Positions 58,127 through 64,000 of a DNA stretch of 64,000 nt are shown in pieces. Position 1 is the first letter of the stretch; each line of letters opens with the position of its first letter. The notes under the pieces are model-generated. The model saw only the letters and a program-made list of their open reading frames with translations. It did no database searches and had not been told where the DNA came from. Origin of the DNA: CAZJRB01 sp964547995 (GTDB taxonomy: Bacteria; Planctomycetota; Planctomycetia; Pirellulales; Thermoguttaceae); assembly GCA_964547995.1 (NCBI GenBank), contig CAZJRB010000015.1:1-64000 (forward strand), given 5' to 3'. A program made the position numbers and the translations under genes.

Positions 58127-59098
58127 TTACGGGATCACCAGCTTCGGATCCCTCGCGGGCCGCCACATGGTGTCGTGAACCCGGAGAATCCGGGGGTCGA
58201 TCTCGTCCGAGGTGTGGGCCGCGACGTGCCCGTCGAGATACAGGACGTTCGACATGCCGACGTGCCGCGGCCGGAAATGCTCCAGCCAATTGTCGGTGGC
58301 GTCCACCCCGACCACATTGGCCTCCAGCTTGAAGTACTCGACCATCAGGATCTTGTTGGCGTCCCGCATGAAGCGGTGTGCGCGGTTGTTCATGCCGTAG
58401 CTGCACGAACTGTCCGCCCACCAATCATGGCCCGGCAAAAACGATGGGCTGACGACCAGGCCGCCCGGATCGAGCAACTGGAACGTGAATGCGGCGGACT
58501 TGAATATCGACTGGAAATGGACCGAGCCGTCGGGATAGGGATCGACCAGGACGATCATGTCGTTGTAGTCCCAGTCCGTGTTGTCCTCGAACTCCAGGAT
58601 GAAGCTGTCCGGGAATTTGCGTGCCGAGCCGGTCAATTCCTCCCAGTACGGAGCCCCCACGCCGCCGCTGTCGCCGCCCGGATTGCTCGGATCGGCGATC
58701 CGGCAGCGAGGGCCGGGTTGGAACGAAATACCGTGGGTGTCCCCGTATTCCTCGAACGTCCTTTCGTTGACCCAGAACGTATAATCCCAGAGCGAGGTTG
58801 CATGCGCTTCTATGTCGTTCGGGCAGGTGAAAACCTTCGTCTGACCTTCGAGGAACGGCGTCAGCGACGCCTTCCATTCGGTGGCAAACACCCACTTCGA
58901 CGGGATTTCGTCGTAGGCCTCATAGAAATGGTGGTAGGCAATGCCTATCTGGTGGAGGTTGTTGGCGCATTGCGCCCGGCGCGCCGCCTCACGGGCACTT
59001 TGCACGGCGGGCAAGAGCAGGGCGATAAGAATGGTAATGATCGCAATCACCACCAGAAGTTCGATTAACGTGAATCCTTGTTGGCGCGGACGATTCAT
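58127..59098 (-). CDS. DUF1559 pseudopilin-like protein (copy 1)
   Basis: 323 residues with a type IV pilin-like start: QQGFTLIELLVVIAIITILIALLLPAVQSAREAARRAQC. This has the prepilin peptidase site before Phe and Glu at +5. The DUF1559 region follows, with CANNLHQIGIAYHHFYEAYD and a C-terminal VGMSNVLYLDGHVAAH motif that is near-universal in this planctomycete family. A DNTDWDYNDMIV loop could bind calcium. Planctomycetes encode dozens to hundreds of these; their role is unknown. It shares the DWDYND and PRH/DGHV elements with copy 2 (59586), so they are paralogues. Confidence 0.88.
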   Translation of the reverse strand: MNRPRQQGFTLIELLVVIAIITILIALLLPAVQSAREAARRAQCANNLHQIGIAYHHFYEAYDEIPSKWVFATEWKASLTPFLEGQTKVFTCPNDIEAHATSLWDYTFWVNERTFEEYGDTHGISFQPGPRCRIADPSNPGGDSGGVGAPYWEELTGSARKFPDSFILEFEDNTDWDYNDMIVLVDPYPDGSVHFQSIFKSAAFTFQLLDPGGLVVSPSFLPGHDWWADSSCSYGMNNRAHRFMRDANKILMVEYFKLEANVVGVDATDNWLEHFRPRHVGMSNVLYLDGHVAAHTSDEIDPRILRVHDTMWRPARDPKLVIP

Positions 59099-59252
59099 GG
59101 TCGGTCTCCTGTAAGTCGAGGATTACTCAGCTTGATGTCAAGCAGCGCATAGCACTCGGGGGGCGCGGCCGGGCCGGGATAGGGAGCCACTGAAGATAAG
59201 GGGCTTTTCACGCCTCGGGCAATAGCCTCTCTGATCCTATGCCCTAACTCTC

Positions 59253-59281
59253 TTTGTATCAGAAACCGGGAAATAATTCAA
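59253..59281 (-). promoter_or_regulatory. Promoter P1 of the DUF1559 copy 1 gene
   Basis: Minus strand TTGAAT (59276-59281), a 17-bp spacer, TACAAA (59253-59258) inside CTGATACAAAG. It matches P2 (61295-61323) in both boxes, spacer length and flanking bases. The leader is about 148 nt. Confidence 0.6.
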
Positions 59282-59376
59282 TATTCCCGCCGGCCGACAC
59301 GTGCCTTGACTGGGGGGAAGTGTATCCCACAGTCCCCCAAAGGGGCTATGTGATCGCCCCAATCCCGGTCTGCGAA

Positions 59377-59480
59377 CCGTCATTCCCGCGCAGGCGGGAA
59401 TCCAGCGACCCGAGAAAACCGAACCGTCATTCCCGCGCAGACGCGTGCCCCTTGGATTCCCGCCTACGCGGGAATGACGG
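59377..59480. repeat. Cluster of REP palindromes (CGTCATTCCCGCG family)
   Basis: CCGTCATTCCCGCGCAGGCG at 59377 onward, a truncated direct copy at 59424-59440, and an inverted copy at 59454-59480. This is a very common dispersed repeat in many bacterial groups. It fills the gap between the two DUF1559 genes; no gene is seen there. Confidence 0.75.
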
Positions 59481-59585
59481 TGGGGGCACCGCTTTCGGGC
59501 GAAGGCCGGTCCTAAGACAAAAAAACGGTTCGCACGGCCATCGGAGTGCCGTGCCAACCGTTGTTGTTTCGTTTGCCGGGTTGTA

Positions 59586-60572
59586 CTACGGTGCCGCCGG
59601 CGTCGGTATGGGATCGCTTTTCGGCAGCCAGTGCTTCACTTGGAGATCGAGAATCTCCGGGTCGACGTCGTCGGGCGTCACCGAGCCGACGTGGAGGTCG
59701 GCGAACAATACGTTGCAAAGGTCCCTGTGGCGCGGGGCAATCATCTCGTGATAGTCGTCCGTTGCCGGGGCGCCGACGATGTTGGCTACACGTTTTTCGT
59801 ACTCGATGAACAACACCTTGTGCTCGGCATTCTCGAGGCGATGGCCCCGGATGTTGATCGCGTAGGAGAGGTTCTTGGCGGTGGAGGACGGGATGGTGCC
59901 CGACTTCTCTCTAAAGTTGCCGTCGTGAATGTCCTGCAGGTTACCGACCACTTGTCCATCCGGTCCAATCACGTCGAAATGGCAGGCGGAACTGTGCCCG
60001 GTAACCGTGATCGAAACATCGCCGTCCGGCAATTCATCAAACTGGAGCCACATGTCGTTGTAGTCCCAGTCGCTCCAGTCCTCGAACCCCAGCCAGTACG
60101 GATTTTCCTGGTGTACCCAGCAGCGGGGGTGGCTCGGGTCGCACGGGATGGGGCTATTACCGCCGCCCCAATGGACGGTCAGATCCTGAAGAACCATAGA
60201 GCCGCCAGACGCGAAGCCGCCGTTGGGACAGATGTAAACCCCCCTGTTACTCTCCAAATAGGGCGCCAGCACGTTCGGCCAGTCGTAGTTCACTTCGGCC
60301 ACGCTGCCGGAGCTGCCGGGCAGCCCGCCGGTGGGCATCCAGGCCGGCGTCCCGCTCAACGGCGCCGACGTCTTGTCCGCATCAACGAGTTGTGCTCTGC
60401 GGTTCTCATACGCGATGCCGATCTGGCGCAGGTTGTTCTTACACTGGGAGCATCGCGCCGCTTCTCGGGCCCCTTGAACCGCCGGCAACAGAAGGGCGAT
60501 AAGAATCCCGATGATGGTGATCACCACCAATAACTCAATCAGCGTGAAACCTGATGATTTTGGAGATTTCAT
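59586..60572 (-). CDS. DUF1559 pseudopilin-like protein (copy 2)
   Basis: 328 residues. SSGFTLIELLVVITIIGILIALLLPAVQGAREAARCSQC is the pilin-like N-terminus, followed by KNNLRQIGIAYENRRAQL. DWSDWDYNDMWLQFDELPDGDVSITVTG parallels copy 1. The C-terminal block is RHRDLCNVLFADLHVGSVTPDDVDP, where DLHVG replaces the usual DGHV. It is 61 bp downstream of the HEAT-repeat gene and is probably transcribed with it from P2. Confidence 0.87.
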   Translation of the reverse strand: MKSPKSSGFTLIELLVVITIIGILIALLLPAVQGAREAARCSQCKNNLRQIGIAYENRRAQLVDADKTSAPLSGTPAWMPTGGLPGSSGSVAEVNYDWPNVLAPYLESNRGVYICPNGGFASGGSMVLQDLTVHWGGGNSPIPCDPSHPRCWVHQENPYWLGFEDWSDWDYNDMWLQFDELPDGDVSITVTGHSSACHFDVIGPDGQVVGNLQDIHDGNFREKSGTIPSSTAKNLSYAINIRGHRLENAEHKVLFIEYEKRVANIVGAPATDDYHEMIAPRHRDLCNVLFADLHVGSVTPDDVDPEILDLQVKHWLPKSDPIPTPAAP

Positions 60573-60633
60573 GATTCCCTCCGAAGGTTTGGTAAGTGAC
60601 GTTGCTTACTTCCGCAACCCCGTACAAGACGGG

Positions 60634-61215
60634 TCATTGGTTTTCTGTTCCCTCGACGGTCTGAATCACCCCTTTTTCCGGGTTGTTTCGGACACGTTCG
60701 AATTCGGCTCGTATCTTCGCTGCGTTGGCTTTGGCTTGATAGCCCTTGTACAAGAGGGGCCATTTCTCTTCAATGCGTTCTATTGCCCGGAGCCGTTTCT
60801 GTTCCGGATCGTTTGCCCGATAAAGCAAATCCTCGCAAGCGATGCGGTTGACGGCCTCCGCGGCACGCCCGCGAAGGAACTCCGGCTCGGTCCTCATGAT
60901 TTCGATCAATTCAGGAATGCTCTCCCAATCCCGCAACATACCCAACCCGCGGATGGCCGCAGCCCGCACCCGGGGCGAGTTCGTCTGCCGAAACACCGTT
61001 CGCAACTCGGCAACGGGCTCGTCGGGGTGCCGCGCAAGTTCCACCACGGCCTTCTCCCGCTCTCCCTCCGCTGCACTCGAAAGTGCAATCTGCACGAGTT
61101 CTTCGGGCGTGGGCGGCGGCGGCTTGTGGGAAAACATCCGCCAACCTACAATCAAGACCAACACGACCACGGCCGCACCAAGAATGGCATACTGCGCGCC
61201 TCGGTTTTCAATCAC
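60634..61215 (-). CDS. Membrane-anchored HEAT-repeat protein
   Basis: 193 residues with one N-terminal membrane helix (QYAILGAAVVVLVLIVGWRMF) and a short Pro-rich stalk (HKPPPPTPEEL). HEAT-like repeats follow (KAVVELARHPDEPVAELRTVFRQTNSPRVRAAAIRGLGMLRDWESIPELIEIM ... FLRGRAAEAVNRIAC). It probably scaffolds a protein on the periplasmic side. It precedes DUF1559 copy 2 in one transcription unit, so a role in the same pseudopilin system is possible but unproven. Confidence 0.78.
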   Translation of the reverse strand: MIENRGAQYAILGAAVVVLVLIVGWRMFSHKPPPPTPEELVQIALSSAAEGEREKAVVELARHPDEPVAELRTVFRQTNSPRVRAAAIRGLGMLRDWESIPELIEIMRTEPEFLRGRAAEAVNRIACEDLLYRANDPEQKRLRAIERIEEKWPLLYKGYQAKANAAKIRAEFERVRNNPEKGVIQTVEGTENQ

Positions 61216-61294
61216 GGAAAGAACGATGCTCCTGTGTTGTGAAGGGCTCCGAACGGACGAAACGCTTGAAGCCTGATCTTACCCTCCATCATTC

Positions 61295-61323
61295 TTTGTA
61301 TCAAAAACGGAAGACCAATTCAA
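61295..61323 (-). promoter_or_regulatory. Promoter P2 of the HEAT-DUF1559 copy 2 unit
   Basis: Minus strand TTGAAT (61318-61323), 17-bp spacer, TACAAA (61295-61300) within TTGATACAAAG. The leader is about 73 nt. It is near-identical in design to P1. Confidence 0.6.
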
Positions 61324-61421
61324 TACTCCCCCCTATCCGGGACTAAAAATTTACTCCGATTCGGAAAAATTATAGCGTACCCCCCAGATAGAGCTATAAG
61401 GCAAGCCACAGCGATGGGTGG

Positions 61422-61448
61422 CTGGGGCACAGCGAAGCGATGCCCCAG
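61422..61448. repeat. REP-like hairpin (CTGGGGCA ... TGCCCCAG)
   Basis: Perfect 8-bp stem with an 11-nt loop containing AGCGAAGCG, downstream of argF. There is no T tract. The string is a familiar dispersed repeat in planctomycetes. Confidence 0.55.
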
Positions 61449-61525
61449 GTGGCGGATTTTCAGACAGAGCCCAATTCCGGAAAACGGCGACCCGGTTGAC
61501 CAAAAACCGAACACGACTCGACTGT

Positions 61526-62443
61526 CTACCCTTTTGCGCCCAGCATCCACGCGAGGATTCCCTTTTGAGCGTGCATCCGGTTGGCGGCTTGTTGGACGAC
61601 GACGCTTTGCGGGCCGTCGATCACCTCGTCGGTGACTTCTTCGCCGCGTCTTGCGGGCAGGCAGTGCATGAAGACCGTGCCCTTGGGGGTGTGCGACATG
61701 AGTTCGGCATTGACCTGATAGTCGGCGAAGTCGCGGCGGCGTTTTTCCCGTTCGTCTTCCTGACCCATGCTGGCCCAAACGTCGGTGTAGACGGCCACCG
61801 CACCCGAAACGGCCTCGATCGGATCGGTAGTGACGGTCAATTCCAGATCGGGGACCTGTTGTCGGATCCAGGCAAGCGAATCGCTGTCGTATTGGTACTG
61901 TTTTGGGGTTGCCATGATCAGGTCCATCCCCACCCGCCCGCAACCGAGCGCCAGGCTTCGGACGACGTTGTTGGCATCGCCGACCCACGCGAGCGTGTGG
62001 CCGGCGAGCGGTCCGGCCAGTTCGCGGATGGTGTAGAGATCGGCCATGGCCTGGCAAGGGTGTGCGAAATCGGTCAGGCCGTTGATCACCGAACAGGTAC
62101 AATGCTCGGCCAGTTCGGTAACGGTTGCGTGCTTGTTGGCGCGAACGACGACCACATCGACGTACTGGCTTAGCACGTGTCCGAAATCCGCCATGCTCTC
62201 GCGCCGTCCGAACCCGACCTCGGGGCCGAGGAACATCGAGTTTCCGCCGAGGTGGGCCATGCCGGCCTCGAAGCTGACCCGCGTCCGCAGCGATTGTTTC
62301 TCGAACAGAAGCGCCATCACGCGGCCCGGCAAGAGCGGCTCGCGGAGCCCCTTGGCATACTTCGATTTCAGGTCTTCTGTGATGGAGAAGACCCGGTCGA
62401 TTTCGGACCTGTTGAGGTCGGCCAGGGTAATCAGGTTTCGCAT
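61526..62443 (-). CDS. argF: Ornithine carbamoyltransferase
   Basis: 305-residue enzyme making citrulline from ornithine and carbamoyl phosphate. The carbamoyl-phosphate motif reads SLRTR (residues 51-55, with Leu where STRTR is usual). HPCQA (FAHPCQAMADLY), the ornithine-site Asp in VYTDVWASMGQ, and MHCLPARRGEEVTDEVIDG are intact. The Leu substitution fits the variant seen in planctomycete and some actinobacterial enzymes, so activity is expected. It is 24 bp downstream of argD and last in argB-argD-argF. Confidence 0.93.
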   Translation of the reverse strand: MRNLITLADLNRSEIDRVFSITEDLKSKYAKGLREPLLPGRVMALLFEKQSLRTRVSFEAGMAHLGGNSMFLGPEVGFGRRESMADFGHVLSQYVDVVVVRANKHATVTELAEHCTCSVINGLTDFAHPCQAMADLYTIRELAGPLAGHTLAWVGDANNVVRSLALGCGRVGMDLIMATPKQYQYDSDSLAWIRQQVPDLELTVTTDPIEAVSGAVAVYTDVWASMGQEDEREKRRRDFADYQVNAELMSHTPKGTVFMHCLPARRGEEVTDEVIDGPQSVVVQQAANRMHAQKGILAWMLGAKG

Positions 62444-62467
62444 GACCGCGTTCCCTTCGCTGGTTTT

Positions 62468-63685
62468 TCATTCCCCCGCCGCGTTGCCGGCGTGCTGCCG
62501 AACGACTTCGGTGAGGATTTTGCAGCCGGTTTCGGCCTGGTCCTCGGTCAGGGTCATGGCGGGCAACAGCCGGATGACGGTGCCCTGGGTGCAATTGACC
62601 AGCAGTTTTCGGTTCATGCACTCCTTGACGATCGGCGCCCCGTCGATGGAAAGCTCGATACCGACCATCAGGCCGCACACGCGGACCTCCCGGACCGGAT
62701 CGCACTGCTGCCGGAGTTGCTCGAGATGATTGCGGAACAATTTTCCGAGTCGTTCGGCGTTTTCGAGGAGGTTTTCGTTTTCGATCATTTCGATAGCGGC
62801 AATGCCGGCCCGCGCGGCGATCGGGTTGCCGCCGAAGGTGGCGGCGTGCATGCCGGGGCGCAAGCTGGTGGCGATCTCGGCGGTCGTCAGCATGGCTGCG
62901 CCGGCTATCCCGCCGCAGATCGCCTTCGCCAGCGTCATCACGTCGGGCGTCACGTCGAAGCCCTGATAGGCGAACCAATTCCCCGTCCGCCCGCAGCCCG
63001 TTTGCACCTCGTCGAAGATCAGCAGCAGCTCGTTGTCGTCGGCCAGTTGCCGCAGTCCTGCGAGGAAGCCGTCGGGCGGAATGCGGATGCCGCCTTCACC
63101 CTGGATCGGCTCGACCAGGATCGCGGCCGTTTCGTCGTCGACCAAAGCCGTCACCGCGTCGAGATCGCCGTAGGGGGCGTAGACGAAACCGGCCATCAAC
63201 GGCCCGAGGCCCTCGTGATACTTCGGCTGTGCCGTCGCGGCGGTCGAGCCGAGCGTGCGGCCGTGGAACCCGCCCTCGAACGTGATGATCTTGTAGCGTT
63301 GCTTGGAAGTGTGCAACCGGGCGAGTTTGATCGCCGCCTCGACCGCTTCGGTCCCCGAGTTGCAGAAGAAGGCCTGTCCGCCGAAACTCCGCTCGCTGAG
63401 CAGTTTCGCCCAAAGCCCCTGGGCCTCCATGTACCAGGTATTGGGGACATGGATCAACGTGGCAACCTGCTCTTGCACGGCCTCGACCACCGGCTTGGGG
63501 CAGTGGCCCAGAAGATTGCACCCCCAGCCGGGGAACAGGTCGAGATAGCGGTTGCCCTCGCTGTCCCAGACGTACGACCCTTCGCCGCGTACCAGGGACA
63601 CGGGAAACCGGCCGTAATTGGGAATCACGTACTTGTCGAACAGTTGTATGGTCTCTTGCGAACTCATCGGCGTATTCGACCCCAT
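62468..63685 (-). CDS. argD: Acetylornithine aminotransferase (class III PLP enzyme)
   Basis: 405-residue enzyme of arginine biosynthesis. The start at 63685 has AAGGAG 8 bp upstream; an in-frame ATG six codons later is less likely. Motifs: YLDLFPGWGCNLLGHCPKPVVEAVQEQ, FFCNSGTEAVEAAIKLAR (phosphate binding), TFEGGFHGRTLGSTAATAQPKY, LLIFDEVQTGCGRTG (Asp that contacts the pyridine ring), and the PLP lysine in TLAKAICGG. It sits between argB (90 bp upstream) and argF. Confidence 0.93.
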   Translation of the reverse strand: MGSNTPMSSQETIQLFDKYVIPNYGRFPVSLVRGEGSYVWDSEGNRYLDLFPGWGCNLLGHCPKPVVEAVQEQVATLIHVPNTWYMEAQGLWAKLLSERSFGGQAFFCNSGTEAVEAAIKLARLHTSKQRYKIITFEGGFHGRTLGSTAATAQPKYHEGLGPLMAGFVYAPYGDLDAVTALVDDETAAILVEPIQGEGGIRIPPDGFLAGLRQLADDNELLLIFDEVQTGCGRTGNWFAYQGFDVTPDVMTLAKAICGGIAGAAMLTTAEIATSLRPGMHAATFGGNPIAARAGIAAIEMIENENLLENAERLGKLFRNHLEQLRQQCDPVREVRVCGLMVGIELSIDGAPIVKECMNRKLLVNCTQGTVIRLLPAMTLTEDQAETGCKILTEVVRQHAGNAAGE

Positions 63686-63775
63686 GGGTGGCTCTCCTTG
63701 TGAAATCCGACGGGACACGAAACACGACGGCCTGGTTCGGGGCAATATCGCCGATCTGCCGCCCGGTGTCCTCGA

Positions 63776-64000
63776 TCAACCATTCTCCTTGACAATTTGG
63801 GTTCCCACCCCCGTGCTGGTGTATATTTCCAGCAGCAGGGAATGGCGTAACCGGCCATCGATGATATGGACCTTGTGTACGCCGCGTTCCAGGGTTTCCA
63901 GACAGGCCTGAACCTTGGGAATCATCCCCGACTCGATCACGCCGGCGTCGATCAATTCACAGGCCTCTTCGGTATTGAGCGAGTGGATCAGCGATTCCGG
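63776..64000 (-). CDS. argB: Acetylglutamate kinase, C-terminal part (cut by window edge)
   Basis: The last 75 codons: PESLIHSLNTEEACELIDAGVIESGMIPKVQACLETLERGVHKVHIIDGRLRHSLLLEIYTSTGVGTQIVKENG. GVIxxGMIPKxxACxxAL and the IDGRxxHSLLLEIFTxxGVGTxI end are signatures of ArgB, the second enzyme of arginine biosynthesis. PII proteins bind ArgB in cyanobacteria and plants; whether the PII proteins of this genome do so cannot be judged from this fragment. Its 5' part lies beyond 64000. Confidence 0.93.
   Translation of the reverse strand, partial: PESLIHSLNTEEACELIDAGVIESGMIPKVQACLETLERGVHKVHIIDGRLRHSLLLEIYTSTGVGTQIVKENG

Noticed and set aside
61216..61525. Possible small RNA or gene between the HEAT gene and argF
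   Set aside because: Apart from promoter P2 and one REP-like hairpin I found no conserved structure or open frame.

Overview
This 64 kb window looks like chromosome from a planctomycete of the Pirellulales/Thermoguttaceae type. The evidence is two DUF1559 pseudopilin-like proteins, a TatC with a large insertion in its first periplasmic loop, DUF1573 and cytochrome c554-like lipoproteins, secreted sulfatase, GH16, GH127 and sialate-esterase enzymes, arg genes with planctomycete-type motifs, and many gene-end repeats. G+C is high in genes and drops sharply in heptamer-repeat patches. No rRNA, tRNA or CRISPR array was recognised.

Layout. 0-4.5 kb: an IS3-type integrase remnant at the left edge, nusB, ftsY, a DUF4279 gene bracketed by a 27-bp inverted repeat, a homocysteine S-methyltransferase and a UroD-family methyltransferase. 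4.7-11.3 kb: a nitrogen module (amt, glnB, glnD) behind a good -24/-12 (sigma-54) promoter, then a porin and a second PII protein that lacks the uridylylated tyrosine. 11.3-16.5 kb: tatC and manA diverge from overlapping promoters, followed by a two-gene cassette (methyltransferase-fold protein plus SplB-like radical SAM protein). 16.5-26.6 kb: rnr, a YhaM-like nuclease, proS, an LRR membrane protein, a GH16 enzyme, a four-helix-bundle (IVP/S23) gene inside a heptamer-armed element, and a sulfatase with an ExbD-like N-terminal domain. 26.6-33.7 kb: DUF4416, a WecA-type transferase, an O-antigen ligase/TPR protein, a DUF1573 protein and a tetrahaem phosphoesterase-like lipoprotein. 34-37.5 kb: a sialate-O-acetylesterase fused out of frame to a formylglycine-enzyme fragment, and GH127. 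37.5-46.4 kb (minus): nusA-infB-rbfA-HhH protein-TPR protein-yebC. 46.9-57.7 kb: a SHOCT-like small protein, an Nramp-like transporter and a SWIM/HEAT/MoxR/DUF5682/VWA cluster. 58-64 kb (minus): two DUF1559 units sharing one promoter design, then argB-argD-argF.

The most distinctive signal is not a single gene. At least a dozen sites carry degenerate tandem repeats with an exact 7-bp period but different sequences. They sit at gene boundaries, form the start-codon region of ftsY, proS and the DUF4416 gene, and supply the C-terminal tails of NusB and the YhaM-like protein. In one case two such heptamer arms enclose the IVP/S23 four-helix-bundle gene, and two empty copies of the same element (arms without the gene) lie within 6 kb. 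This suggests a family of mobile or formerly mobile elements related in design to 23S rRNA intervening sequences. Other leads are the MoxR/VWA cluster with inverted repeats around its last two genes, the radical SAM/methyltransferase pair, the DUF4279 cassette and the ExbD-sulfatase fusion.
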